A stretch of 64,000 nt of DNA. It comes from Curtobacterium sp. MR_MD2014 (GTDB taxonomy: Bacteria > Actinomycetota > Actinomycetes > Actinomycetales > Microbacteriaceae). A model generated the notes under the pieces. The model made no database searches. It saw nothing but the letters and a program-made list of their open reading frames with translations, and was not told the origin of the DNA. Every line of letters starts with the position of its first letter. Positions within the stretch are counted from its first letter, which is position 1. The stretch lies in the NCBI RefSeq assembly GCF_000772085.1, contig NZ_CP009755.1, positions 2,542,001 through 2,606,000 of the forward strand, read 5' to 3'. Both the position numbers and the translations under genes were made by a program. Positions 41,398-49,804 of this stretch are shown here, piece after piece.

Positions 41398-42332
41398 CGG
41401 TCGCCCCCGCGCGGGTCGAGGGCGTCGCGCAGGGCGTCACCGAGCACGTTGAAGGCCAGGGTGATGAGGAACAGTGCGGCTCCGGGGAAGACGAGGTACA
41501 TCGGATCGGTCTGCACCCAGCCGATCGCGTCGCCGATGCTGCGGCCCCACGACGGCGTCGGCGGGTTGACCCCGACGGCCAGGAAGGACAGCGCGGCCTC
41601 GGCGCCGATCATCGACGGGATCGAGATGGTCGCGTAGACGGTGATCGTCGCGGCGAGGTTCGGCAGGAGCTGCTTGCGGGTGACGTGCCAGCGCCCCGCA
41701 CCCATCGCGGTCGAGGCGACGACGTAGTTCCGGCTCACGAGCGAGAGCGTCTGCCCGCGCACGACGCGGGCGACGGAGGGCCACCCGAAGAACCCGATCA
41801 CGAGCACGACGAGCAGCGGCTTCGGGAACGAGGTCGGCACGACCGCGGTGAGCGCGATCATGAAGACCAGGGACGGGAACCCGAAGATCACGTCGACCAC
41901 GCGCGAGAGCACCCGGTCGTACCAGCCGCCGAGGAACCCGGTGGTGACACCGACGAGCACCCCGATCACGATCGACATCGCGGTCGCGGCGAGCCCGATG
42001 CCGAGCGAGGTCCGTGCGCCGTAGGTCACGATGGCGAACAGGTCCCGCCCGGTCAGCGGCTCGACGCCGAACCAGTGCTCGCCGCTCACGCCGCCGGCAG
42101 CACCGCGGGGAGCCCCGAAGTCGTTCAGTGCGTCGACGTCGTAGCTGTACGGGTTCCGCCCGGTGGCGGCGGCGATGAGCGGTGCGGCGATCGCCACGAC
42201 GACGAACACCGCGATGACGATCGCGGCGGCCACGGCCCAGCGGTCCTGACGGACCCGGCGCACCACGGCGCGGAACCCGGTGGTCCGACCGGCCGAGGCG
42301 GAGACGGGCCGGTCGACGACGTTCGCGGTCAC
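41394..42332 (-). CDS. Peptide/nickel-type ABC transporter permease (DppC-like)
   Basis: A 312-residue membrane protein with six helices, including the N-terminal helix at about 27-50. Family motifs: GRDLFAIVTYGARTSLGIG, the EAA-loop equivalent NYVVASTAMGAGRWHVTRKQ, and PSMIGAEAALSFLAVGVNPP with GDAIG. The GTG start at 42332 overlaps the ATPase stop codon by 4 bp and the gene overlaps the DppB-like gene by 4 bp, so the whole operon is likely translationally coupled. Confidence 0.9.
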   Translation of the reverse strand: MTANVVDRPVSASAGRTTGFRAVVRRVRQDRWAVAAAIVIAVFVVVAIAAPLIAAATGRNPYSYDVDALNDFGAPRGAAGGVSGEHWFGVEPLTGRDLFAIVTYGARTSLGIGLAATAMSIVIGVLVGVTTGFLGGWYDRVLSRVVDVIFGFPSLVFMIALTAVVPTSFPKPLLVVLVIGFFGWPSVARVVRGQTLSLVSRNYVVASTAMGAGRWHVTRKQLLPNLAATITVYATISIPSMIGAEAALSFLAVGVNPPTPSWGRSIGDAIGWVQTDPMYLVFPGAALFLITLAFNVLGDALRDALDPRGGDR

Positions 42333-43993
42333 GAGACCACTCCTTCCCAGGCCCGCCAGGCCTCGCGGCGGGCGGCCTGTCGCGCGGGATCGGCGACCGG
42401 GGCCGCCGCGAGCAGCATGCGCGTGTAGTCCTGCTGCGGGTGGTCGAGCACGGCGGAGGTCGCGCCGCGCTCGACGATGCGGCCGTCGTGCAGCACGACG
42501 ACGTCGTCGGCGAGCTGGCGCACGACGGCCAGGTCGTGGCTGATGAGCAGCATGCCGAAGCCGAACTCGTCCTGCAGGTCTGCGAGCAGGTCGAGCACGG
42601 CGGCCTGCACGGTGACGTCGAGGGCGCTGGTCGGCTCGTCGGCGATCACCAGGGCCGGTCGGAGCGCCAGTGCCCGGGCGACGGCGACGCGCTGCCGCTG
42701 GCCGCCCGACAGCTGGTGCGGGAACCGTTCGGTCCACGACGGGTCGAGCTGCACCGCGGACAGGAGCTCGCGGGCGCGGTCGGCGCGCGAGGCCGGTGTG
42801 CCCTCGCCGTGCACGAGCAGCGGTTCGGCGATGCTCCAGCCGATGGTCTGTCGCGGGTTCAGCGACGACGCCGGGTCCTGGAAGACGATGCCCACGCGGC
42901 TGCGGAGCTCGCGCAGGCGCTTCCCGCGTGCGGTGCGCAGGTCGTTGCCGTCGACCTCGACCGAGCCGTCCACGACGGGGACGAGTCCGGCGAGCGCGCG
43001 GCCGATGGTCGACTTGCCGGACCCCGACTCCCCCACCAGGCCGAGCGTCCGGCCGGCCGTGAGTTCGAGGTCGATCCCGCGCACCGTGGGGTCGCCGCGG
43101 CGTGCGTAGCGCACGGCGACGTCGCGCAGGCGCGCGACCGCGGGTGATGGCCGGGAGGCACGAGACCCGGCCCCCGATCCGGCCGCGGCCGACGGTGCGG
43201 ACGCGGGGTGTGCCTCCAGGGCGGGGACCGCGGCGAGGAGCTCGCGCGTGTAGTCGGCCTCCGGGTGCGCGAAGACGTCGGCGACCGCTCCGTGCTCGAC
43301 GGGGTCACCGCGGCGCATCACCAGCACCTCGTCGGCGACGTCCGCGACCACACCCATGTCGTGGGTGATGAGCAGGACGGCGAGGTCGCGTTCGCGACCG
43401 AGCCGACGCAGCAGGTCGAGGATCCCGGCCTGGACCGTCACGTCGAGTGCGGTCGTCGGCTCGTCGGCGAACAACGCGACGGGGTCTCCCGCGAGCGCCA
43501 TCGCGATCATCGCCCGCTGGAGCTGCCCGCCGGACAGCTCGTGCGGGTAGGCCTTCCGGATCCGGGCCGGGTCCGGCAGCCCGGCAGCCCGGAGCAGCTC
43601 GTCGACGCGGGCGGAGACGCCCGCTCGGTCCAGGTCGGTCGGGTGCGCCCGCACGGCCTCGGCGATCTGCGTGCCGATCGCCAGCACGGGGGTGAACGAG
43701 TTCATCGGTTCCTGGAACACGACCCCGATGCCCGCACCACGGACGGCGCGCAGCTCGTCCACGGAGGCGCCGATGAGCTCGGTCCCGCGGAACCGGGCGC
43801 TGCCCGACACACGGGCGGAGGGTGGCAGGAGTCCGAGCACGCTCATCGCGCTGACGGACTTGCCCGAACCGGACTCGCCGACGAGCGCGAGCACCCGGCC
43901 GGGCGTCAGGGTGAAGGAGACGTCACGGACGACGGGCTCCGCGTCGCCGAACGCGACGCGGAGCCCCTCGACCTCGAGCAGCGGTGCACTCAC
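42329..43993 (-). CDS. Fused double ATPase of a peptide-type ABC importer (DppD-DppF fusion)
   Basis: A 554-residue protein with two complete nucleotide-binding domains. Domain 1 (about 1-260) has [23 protein letters not shown] and [14 protein letters not shown]; domain 2 (about 290-540) has [23 protein letters not shown] and [13 protein letters not shown]. The Ala/Ser-rich linker is at about 265-290. The oligopeptide-type C-terminal region is present. One polypeptide thus replaces the usual DppD and DppF, as in YejF/GsiA. GTG 43993 overlaps the binding-protein stop codon by 4 bp. Confidence 0.93.
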   Translation of the reverse strand: MSAPLLEVEGLRVAFGDAEPVVRDVSFTLTPGRVLALVGESGSGKSVSAMSVLGLLPPSARVSGSARFRGTELIGASVDELRAVRGAGIGVVFQEPMNSFTPVLAIGTQIAEAVRAHPTDLDRAGVSARVDELLRAAGLPDPARIRKAYPHELSGGQLQRAMIAMALAGDPVALFADEPTTALDVTVQAGILDLLRRLGRERDLAVLLITHDMGVVADVADEVLVMRRGDPVEHGAVADVFAHPEADYTRELLAAVPALEAHPASAPSAAAGSGAGSRASRPSPAVARLRDVAVRYARRGDPTVRGIDLELTAGRTLGLVGESGSGKSTIGRALAGLVPVVDGSVEVDGNDLRTARGKRLRELRSRVGIVFQDPASSLNPRQTIGWSIAEPLLVHGEGTPASRADRARELLSAVQLDPSWTERFPHQLSGGQRQRVAVARALALRPALVIADEPTSALDVTVQAAVLDLLADLQDEFGFGMLLISHDLAVVRQLADDVVVLHDGRIVERGATSAVLDHPQQDYTRMLLAAAPVADPARQAARREAWRAWEGVVS

Positions 43994-45657
43994 TGCGAGA
44001 GCGAGACCTTGAGGTAGTTCGGGTAGGCCGGGAAGTCCGCGATGCGGAAGTTCTCGACGTTCGACCCGGCCAGGAAGGACTGCTTCGCGTAGATCAGCGG
44101 GACGACGGGGGCGTCCTCCATGATCCGCCGGTCCGCCTGCGCCCACAGCTCCTGCGCCTCGGACTGGTCGACCGTGCCGGTCGCCTTCGCGATGAGGGCG
44201 TCGACCTCGGGGTTGCTGTACTTCGAGACGTTGTACCCGCCCCCACCGATCTCCGACGAGTCGTAGAGCGGCTGGATGTTGGCGTTCGCGCTCGGGAAGT
44301 CCGGCTGCCAGCTCGACAGCGAGAGGTCGAAGTCGGTGCCGTTCGTCGTCGCCTGGGTGAACGAGTCGTAGTCGAGCGGCTTGAGCGTGACCGTGATGCC
44401 GGCGCGCTTCAGCCCCGCCTGCAGGGCCTGCGCCTGGGACAGGTAGGTCGGGTCGTTCTGCGTCACCAGCGTGAGCTTCAGGTCCTCGGCACCGGCGTCC
44501 TGCAGCAGCGCCTTCGCCTTGTCGACGTCGCCCGTCGCGCCGGTCTCGTACAGGTCGTAGTCCTGGCGTCCGGCGATGCCCGGCGTCACGAGCGTCGACG
44601 CGTACTCGCCGGCGAGCGCGCCGCCGGCAGCGATGCGGAACGACTTGCGGTCGACGGCGTACTGCAGCGCCTGGCGGACCTTCAGGTCCTTGAGCGCCCC
44701 GCGCTGCGTGTTGATCGCCATGTAGGTGATCGGGCCGGCCTTGCTCGTCGCGAGGCGGTCCTGCGCAGCGGGGTTGGCGCGCACCTGGTTGAGCTCGGCG
44801 GCACCGAGGAACTGCGCACCGAACGCGTTCTTCGCGTCACCGTTGTCGGCGATCAGGCTCTGCGTCGTGGTCGACGCGTCCTGGCTCTCCTTGAAGACGA
44901 TCTTCGACGGACCGGCCGTGCGGATCGCGTCGGTCTTCGCGCTCCACTCCTTGTTCCGGACGAGCGTCACCTGCGAGCCCTGCGTGTTCGACTCGATCTG
45001 GTACGGGCCGCTCGACACGGGCTTCGCGTCGTACGCGCCGGTGTCCTTGCCCTCGCCCTCGGGCACGGGCGCGAACGCCGGCATCGACGCGAGCCACGGC
45101 CAGTCGCCGTACGGGGCGTCGAGCGTGAAGACGATGGTCTTGTCGTCGGGGGTCTCGATGCTGTCGAGCGTCTTCCCCTCGAACGGGCCCTGGTAGTCGG
45201 AGCCGCCGACCAGCAGGGACTTGTGGTAGCTCAGGCCGCCGGTGAGGTTCGGCGCGAAGGACCGCTCGATCCCCCACTTGATGTCCTTCGTGGTGATCGG
45301 CGTGCCGTCCTCGAACTTCAGGCCGTCCTTGAGCGTGTAGGTCCAGGTCCTGCCGCCGTTGCTCGACTCACCCGTGGTGGTCGCCAGGTCGGGGACGACC
45401 TTCGCGGTCTTCCCGGGCTGGACGTCCCACGTGGTCAGGCGGCGGGCGACCAGGCCCATCGAGGTGATGCCGAGGCTCTGGCTCGTCGCCGGGTCCCAGT
45501 GCAGCGCGGTCTGCGCGGTGAGGATGTCGAGCGTGCCGCCCTTGCTCGTGCCGGTGGACGCGTCGTCCGACGCGCCGCCACCCGAGCAGCCGGTCAGCAC
45601 GAGGGCTGCGGCGGCGGCGACGGCCGCGGTGATCGTCAAGCGCTTGGGGCGGTGCAT
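43990..45657 (-). CDS. Family 5 extracellular solute-binding lipoprotein of the peptide-type importer
   Basis: A 555-residue lipoprotein: signal helix about residues 6-20 and lipobox LTGC (Cys24). The mature part matches SBP family 5: TWTYTLKDGLKFEDGTPITT, SSGPYQIE, VRQALQYAVDRKSF and an extensive C-terminal lobe. These proteins bind peptides, nickel complexes or sugars; the ligand is unknown. It is the first gene of a four-gene operon (binding protein, double ATPase, two permeases), all linked by 4-bp overlaps. Start ATG 45657 follows GAGGAG. Confidence 0.92.
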   Translation of the reverse strand: MHRPKRLTITAAVAAAAALVLTGCSGGGASDDASTGTSKGGTLDILTAQTALHWDPATSQSLGITSMGLVARRLTTWDVQPGKTAKVVPDLATTTGESSNGGRTWTYTLKDGLKFEDGTPITTKDIKWGIERSFAPNLTGGLSYHKSLLVGGSDYQGPFEGKTLDSIETPDDKTIVFTLDAPYGDWPWLASMPAFAPVPEGEGKDTGAYDAKPVSSGPYQIESNTQGSQVTLVRNKEWSAKTDAIRTAGPSKIVFKESQDASTTTQSLIADNGDAKNAFGAQFLGAAELNQVRANPAAQDRLATSKAGPITYMAINTQRGALKDLKVRQALQYAVDRKSFRIAAGGALAGEYASTLVTPGIAGRQDYDLYETGATGDVDKAKALLQDAGAEDLKLTLVTQNDPTYLSQAQALQAGLKRAGITVTLKPLDYDSFTQATTNGTDFDLSLSSWQPDFPSANANIQPLYDSSEIGGGGYNVSKYSNPEVDALIAKATGTVDQSEAQELWAQADRRIMEDAPVVPLIYAKQSFLAGSNVENFRIADFPAYPNYLKVSLSQ

Positions 45658-45967
45658 GGTGTGCTGCTCCTCGTGGGGGGGTGGGGGTGTCGAGCGCCGC
45701 CGACCGGGGGTCCGGTCTGCTGCGGCCCGCGTCGTCGTGGTGGACGGGGTGTCCGTCCCGGTTCGGGTGGCCGGGCGGTCCATGGTGGCACCGGTCGGTG
45801 CGCGGACCCGAACGCTCGCGTGGTCCGGACGACATGCAACGCAACATTGCACGACGCAACAGCACAACGCCTGCGGCTCGAGCGTATTCCCGCGGCGCAC
45901 AGGGCGTCCGGTCACGCGCGACGGACGGCGACGACGGACACCGGTCGGGAGGCGCGGCGCGGCCCCG
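45658..45967 (-). promoter_or_regulatory. 310-bp gap: promoter region of the peptide importer operon
   Basis: The gap separates the MFS gene end (45968) from the binding-protein start. Near the operon start there is a G-run (45675-45686). An A+T-richer stretch at 45830-45870 holds a dyad TGCAA (45835-45839)/TTGCA (45847-45851) and direct repeats of CGCAAC, a plausible regulator site. No clear -35/-10 pair or terminator could be assigned. Confidence 0.4.
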
Positions 45968-47248
45968 TCAGGCCGTGGCCGTCGTCCTCGCGGCGCGTCC
46001 GGCGATCGCTCCGACCCCGAGCGCCGAACCGAGGAACACGACGGCGAGGATCGCCCAGCCGGCGGTCCCGAGGTCGACGGCGGTGAGGGTCACCACGGTG
46101 GGCGCGATCATCGCAGCGACCGCGTACCCGGCGCCGTACACGCCCTGGTACGCACCGATCCGGTCCGCCGGTGCGAGCTCGAAGCTCAGCGCCCACCCCG
46201 CCGCACTCGACGTGATCTCCGCGAGCGAGTGCGCGACGGCCGCGAGGACGAGCACGGCGGTCGCAGTCGCAGCCGGCACCCAGTCGTCCCCGCGGACCCA
46301 CCCGGCGGCGGCCCACAGGCCGCACGCCACCGCCATGACCCACCCCGCGTGCCGCATCACCCGGGCCGCTCCCGCGACGGTGTCCGTCCCGCGGCTCAGC
46401 CGGACCTGCAGCAGGACGACGATCACGGTGTTCACGAGCAGCAGCGGCGAGACGAGCACGTCCGGGGCGACGGTGTGCTGCACGATCCAGATCGGCACCC
46501 CGACCTCGAACAGGCCGAACTGCATGCCGAACAGTCCCGTCAGGGCGGTGACGGCGAGGAAGCGCACGTCGCGGTAAGGGCTCCGGCCGGCGGGTTCCCG
46601 GCGCACGATCGTGCCGGTGTCCGTGCGGTCCGCGGGAGCCGCGTCGACGCGCGCCGCCGACAGACCCGCGACGAGGACCGCCGACGCCAGGAACAGCGCG
46701 CCGGAGAGCGCCATCGTCACGCGGTAGGCCTCGCCGGTGCCGATCGCGAGCGGGACCGCGGCGAGCGCGGTGCCCACGCCGATGCCGACGTTCGTGACCG
46801 TGCGCATGGTCGCCCGGACGCGGACCCGCTCGGTGCCCGGGAACGCCCGGCCGACCGCAGCGCTCCGGACGGCGCTGCCGCCCTGCTGCGCGAGGGTCAC
46901 GACGGACGCCGTCGCGACGAGCGTCGGCAGGTCGTGGACGAGCACGTAGCTGATGAGCGCGAGCCCCTGCACCAGGTGCAGCCACACGAGCATCCGTCGC
47001 GCGCTGAACCGGTCCGCGAGGTGCCCGAACACGAGCGACGCGGCGACGCCGACCGCGCCGGCGACCGTGAGGCCGAGACCGACCGCGACGGCCGGGAGCC
47101 CGACGATCGTGATGAGGTACAGCGAGGTGAGCGTGAAGAAGGCACCGCGCCCGAGGGTGTCCACCAACGTGACCGTGAGCAGGCGTCGGAGCGTCGGGTC
47201 CTGTCGGACCAGGGTGCGGATCGGGACCGGTTGCGCCGTGGTGCTCAC
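45968..47248 (-). CDS. MFS transporter, drug-efflux-like, paired with an ArsR-type regulator
   Basis: A 426-residue protein with about 12 transmembrane helices. FGHLADRFSARRMLVWLHL is the conserved loop between helices 2 and 3. The pattern is that of DHA1-type exporters, but the substrate is unknown. The GTG start at 47248 is 56 bp from the divergent ArsR-type gene, which probably represses it. The last 20 residues are basic and Thr/Ala-rich. Confidence 0.85.
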   Translation of the reverse strand: MSTTAQPVPIRTLVRQDPTLRRLLTVTLVDTLGRGAFFTLTSLYLITIVGLPAVAVGLGLTVAGAVGVAASLVFGHLADRFSARRMLVWLHLVQGLALISYVLVHDLPTLVATASVVTLAQQGGSAVRSAAVGRAFPGTERVRVRATMRTVTNVGIGVGTALAAVPLAIGTGEAYRVTMALSGALFLASAVLVAGLSAARVDAAPADRTDTGTIVRREPAGRSPYRDVRFLAVTALTGLFGMQFGLFEVGVPIWIVQHTVAPDVLVSPLLLVNTVIVVLLQVRLSRGTDTVAGAARVMRHAGWVMAVACGLWAAAGWVRGDDWVPAATATAVLVLAAVAHSLAEITSSAAGWALSFELAPADRIGAYQGVYGAGYAVAAMIAPTVVTLTAVDLGTAGWAILAVVFLGSALGVGAIAGRAARTTATA

Positions 47249-47252
47249 GGTC

Positions 47253-47296
47253 CTGTTCTCGCAGCAGCGCGGTGCCGACCTGAACAGATGTAGCGT
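47253..47296. promoter_or_regulatory. Shared promoter/operator of the MFS and ArsR-type genes
   Basis: CTGTTC (47253-47258) and GAACAG (47282-47287) form a widely spaced dyad. The plus-strand -10 TAGCGT (47291-47296) lies 8 nt before ATG 47305, leaderless spacing. A regulator on the dyad would cover both promoters. Confidence 0.5.
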
Positions 47297-47304
47297 CAGG
47301 CTTC

Positions 47305-48261
47305 ATGATCCGCTACCGACTCGAGCCCTCCGACGTCTCGGCGGTGCGGTTCGGCATCTCGCCGCTGTCGGAGCTCGGCCTCGGGCTGCGCGCCTTCCGA
47401 GCACCGGAGCGGTACCCCTTGCAGCGGCCGTGGCTCGAGCGCATCGCCGGCGTGCTGCCCGTCCTCGACCGCCCCGTCCTCGCCGGCCTGGTCGACGAGC
47501 GCCGGTGGGTCGCGGACTTCGTCAACCCCCGTCCGGAGTCCCCGCTGGGGTCGTTCGACGACGAGCTCCGTGCCCTCGGCCGGATCTCCCCCTCCCGGCT
47601 CCGGACCGACCTCGAGCGGGTGCACGCCACCGTGCCGGACGTGTTCGTCGGGCGTCACGAGGACGTCGTCGACCGGCTCGTCCGGGCGCTCGCCACGACG
47701 TGGGAGCTCTGCTTCGCACCGTACTGGCCGCGGATGCGCCGCGTGCTGCAGGCCGACGTGACGCACCGCGGCCGGATCGCCGCGCACGAGGGCGTCGGTG
47801 CGGTGCTCGGTGGGCTGTCCGAGTCGGTGCGCTTCGACGGCCGACACGTCGACGTCCGGTTGAGCAGCCCGATCGCGCGCGACCGCCCGGTGCAGGGCGA
47901 GGGACTGACGCTCGTCCCGTCGGTGTTCGTCGTCCGCGCGTCGACGCCGATCGACGACGACATGCCCCCGACCGTCATGTACCCGGCGCGGGGGCAGGGC
48001 GCGATGTGGTCGACCGCGTCGCACCCCGACGCCGGCGCCGTCCGCGACCTGCTCGGGGGCACGCGGGCCGCGCTCCTCGACGCGCTCGGCGAGCCTGCGT
48101 CGTCGACCGACCTCGCGATGCGGTTCGGCGTCTCCACCTCGGCCGTCAACCAGCACCTGCGGGTGATGGAACGGGGCGGGCTGCTCAACCGGACGCGGTA
48201 CGGCCGCGCGGTGCTCTACTACCGCAGCACCGTCGGCGACGCGCTCGTCCGACGGGAGTGA
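47305..48261 (+). CDS. ArsR/SmtB-type HTH regulator with N-terminal DUF5937-like domain
   Basis: A 318-residue protein. The first about 230 residues are an actinobacterial DUF5937-like region (IRYRLEPSDVSAVRFGISPL near the start). The C-terminal winged helix (SSTDLAMRFGVSTSAVNQHL, then RVMERGGLLNRTRYGRAVLYY, about residues 264-304) is of the ArsR type. No Cys-based metal site is visible, so it probably senses an organic ligand. It is divergent from the MFS exporter gene, its likely target. Confidence 0.85.
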   Translation: MIRYRLEPSDVSAVRFGISPLSELGLGLRAFRAPERYPLQRPWLERIAGVLPVLDRPVLAGLVDERRWVADFVNPRPESPLGSFDDELRALGRISPSRLRTDLERVHATVPDVFVGRHEDVVDRLVRALATTWELCFAPYWPRMRRVLQADVTHRGRIAAHEGVGAVLGGLSESVRFDGRHVDVRLSSPIARDRPVQGEGLTLVPSVFVVRASTPIDDDMPPTVMYPARGQGAMWSTASHPDAGAVRDLLGGTRAALLDALGEPASSTDLAMRFGVSTSAVNQHLRVMERGGLLNRTRYGRAVLYYRSTVGDALVRRE

Positions 48262-48281
48262 GCGCGTCGCCGGCGGGCGTG

Positions 48282-49202
48282 TCAGCGATCGAACAGCCCA
48301 CCGAAGAAGTCGTTGCCGAGGTTCGACGCCTGCTCGCCCAGGCCGGATGCCTGCTCGCCGAGGCCGGACGCCTGCTCGCCCAGTCCGCCCAGGAACTGCT
48401 CGCCCTCGGCCGCGAAGCCCTCGACGCCGCCGCCCAGGTCCGCGAGACCGAGGTCACCCATGCCCGAGGCGATGCCCTCGAAGTCGACACCGAGGTCGGC
48501 CGCGCCGGCCAGCACGGGTGCCGCCGCTGCGCTCACCACCGCTCCTCCGGCGACCGCCACCGCGAGACCACCGAGCGCCACCGCACCGGCACCGACGGCA
48601 GCACCGCCGGCGAAGGCACCACCCCTGCCGCTGCCCGGTCGCCCGGAGCCGCCGAGCACGCGGCGGATGAGCCCGGGTCGGGACATCTCGCCGCGGGTCA
48701 TCGCCCGTGCCATGCCGCCGGACGAGTCGTCCCGCAGGTGCTCGTGCGGCGGGAGCTCCGAGTTCAGCCGGTCCCGAACCTGCTGCCGCTGCGCCGGGGT
48801 GAGCCGCGCGAAGGCGTCGTGGTGCACCTGCTCGATCTGGTCCGGGCTCGCCGTCCGCAGCAGGTAGTCGTACTTCGCCAGGGCGATCTTGTCGGCGTCG
48901 GCGTGCCCGCCGTGCGCCTGCGGCTGCTCCGGGTGCTGCTCGGTCCGACCGTACTGCTGCTGCGGCTGCCCGTACTGCTGCTGTCCCGGCTGCTGCTGTC
49001 CCGGCTGCTGCTGTCGCGACCGGTCGTCGCCTGTCAGCTTGTCCGCAGCAGTCCGGACGATGTCACGCCAGTCGGTCCCGCCCCCGGTGCCGTGCGGGTT
49101 CTGCTGGTGGCCGGCTGCGGCGTTCCCCTGCGCGCGCTGCTTCTGCATCTGCTTGTCGATGACCTTCGAGGCCATGCCGAGGATCCGGTTGAGGTTCGCC
49201 AT
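48282..49202 (-). CDS. Gln/Pro-rich and Gly/Ala-rich hypothetical protein with a hydrophobic segment
   Basis: A 306-residue protein that I do not recognise. Residues 1-20 (MANLNRILGMASKVIDKQMQ) form an amphipathic helix; about 60-95 are Gln/Pro/Gly-rich (QQQPGQQQYGQPQQQYG); about 100-150 form a compact helical domain (AKYDYLLRTASPDQIEQVHH, LTPAQRQQVRDRL). About 190-245 are Gly/Ala-rich and hydrophobic enough to span or enter a membrane. Near the C-terminus GLGEQAS is repeated three times. ATG 49202 is chosen since AAAGG precedes it. The mosaic suggests an envelope or stress protein that self-associates, but this is a guess. Confidence 0.75.
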   Translation of the reverse strand: MANLNRILGMASKVIDKQMQKQRAQGNAAAGHQQNPHGTGGGTDWRDIVRTAADKLTGDDRSRQQQPGQQQPGQQQYGQPQQQYGRTEQHPEQPQAHGGHADADKIALAKYDYLLRTASPDQIEQVHHDAFARLTPAQRQQVRDRLNSELPPHEHLRDDSSGGMARAMTRGEMSRPGLIRRVLGGSGRPGSGRGGAFAGGAAVGAGAVALGGLAVAVAGGAVVSAAAAPVLAGAADLGVDFEGIASGMGDLGLADLGGGVEGFAAEGEQFLGGLGEQASGLGEQASGLGEQASNLGNDFFGGLFDR

Positions 49203-49213
49203 GCCCCAACCTT

Positions 49214-49223
49214 TGTGATCACA
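49214..49223. promoter_or_regulatory. Palindrome TGTGATCACA upstream of the Gln-rich protein gene
   Basis: A perfect 10-bp palindrome 12 bp before ATG 49202, followed by CATGTGA. It overlaps the ribosome-binding region, so it could be a regulator site or chance. Between it and 49415 no gene or clear element is seen. Confidence 0.35.
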
Positions 49224-49415
49224 CATGTGAGCACTCAGCGACCGAGCAGTGCGCCACCCGCCGATCAGGTCCGAGAGCGCTGGGAGCGACGGAGCGGTCG
49301 GCGCGCAGACTGCGGCGCGCGGTGCGAGCGACCCCGATCCGGTGGTACATCACCGGACGGTTCGGGAGGGTGTCCTCGGCCGTGCACCCGCCGGAGCGCG
49401 GCCAGGTGGACGTGC

Positions 49416-49449
49416 GAGGCCCGGATCTGCAGGAACAGATCCGGGCCTC
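49416..49449 (+). terminator. Perfect 14-bp hairpin, terminator or attenuator
   Basis: GAGGCCCGGATCTG (49416-49429) pairs with CAGATCCGGGCCTC (49436-49449) around a 6-nt loop. It precedes the structured-RNA candidate and the small gene at 49594. No T-tract follows; strand is assumed from the gene downstream. Confidence 0.55.
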
Positions 49450-49469
49450 AGTTCGCCTTCCGAGTGGAA

Positions 49470-49549
49470 AGCCAGGGATGCAAACCCATCCCCGAGCTCA
49501 GCGCTCGGACCGATGGTAGCCGAGCCCGCTCGGCTTCGCATCCCTGGCT
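49470..49549 (+). ncRNA. Candidate structured RNA (three-way junction), class unknown
   Basis: Three nested helices close without conflict. The outer stem is AGCCAGGGATGC (49470-49481) with GCATCCCTGGCT (49538-49549), 12 bp. Arm 1 is CCATC/GATGG (49486-49490/49512-49516) plus CCGAGC/GCTCGG (49492-49497/49503-49508) with a 5-nt loop. Arm 2 is AGCCGAG (49518-49524) with CTCGGCT (49529-49535). Only short joints (4, 1 and 2 nt) remain at the junction. It lies 44 bp upstream of the 36-codon gene, so it may be a cis-acting leader or independent RNA. It is not tRNA-like in arm lengths and matches no class I know. Pairing alone does not prove transcription or strand. Confidence 0.45.
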
Positions 49550-49593
49550 CGAAGCTCTTCGTGTCCGCCGGCGACGACACCAGGAGGTCCTCG

Positions 49594-49704
49594 ATGTCGC
49601 GAGACGACGACGGCCGGAACAGGCGTCACGCGCTCTGGCTGGGGATCGCGAGCTTGCTCGTGAACACCACCAGACTGCTGGTCGACCTGCTCCGCAAGGG
49701 CTGA
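49594..49704 (+). CDS. Small 36-residue protein with hydrophobic helix
   Basis: ATG 49594 is preceded by a perfect AGGAGG with a 6-nt spacer, the best ribosome-binding site in the window. The product begins MSRDDDGRNRRHALWLGIAS and continues LLVNTTRLLVDLLRKG: a charged start and a 20-residue hydrophobic/amphipathic helix with a basic end, typical of small membrane-associated proteins. A strong terminator begins 7 bp after the stop. It has its own long leader with two structured elements. No family is recognised; a regulatory peptide, a type I toxin-like peptide or a membrane subunit are possible. Confidence 0.6.
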   Translation: MSRDDDGRNRRHALWLGIASLLVNTTRLLVDLLRKG

Positions 49705-49710
49705 GGATGC

Positions 49711-49747
49711 GGGTGCCCCTCGCCGCCACCAGCGGCGAGGGGCACCC
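49711..49747. terminator. Terminator between the small gene and the araBDA-aldO operon
   Basis: GGGTGCCCCTCGCCG (49711-49725, plus one more pair) pairs with 49732-49747, 16 bp with a 5-nt loop. It can serve both converging transcripts. Confidence 0.75.
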
Positions 49748-49753
49748 CGTCGG

Positions 49754-49804
49754 TCAGGACGGCAGGCGCGTCAGGACGGCAGGCGCGTCAGGACAGCAGG
49801 CGCG
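49754..49804. repeat. 17-bp tandem triplication at the 3' end of the alditol oxidase gene
   Basis: TCAGGACGGCAGGCGCG occurs at 49754-49770 and 49771-49787, and with one change at 49788-49804. The leading TCA is the stop codon (TGA on the minus strand) of the oxidase gene in the third copy; the other two copies lie beyond it, so the protein is intact. Confidence 0.95.

Noticed and set aside
49470..49549. tRNA gene
   Set aside because: A 7-bp acceptor can be drawn, but the stem continues to 12 bp, and there are no D-arm, anticodon-arm or T-arm consensus sequences.
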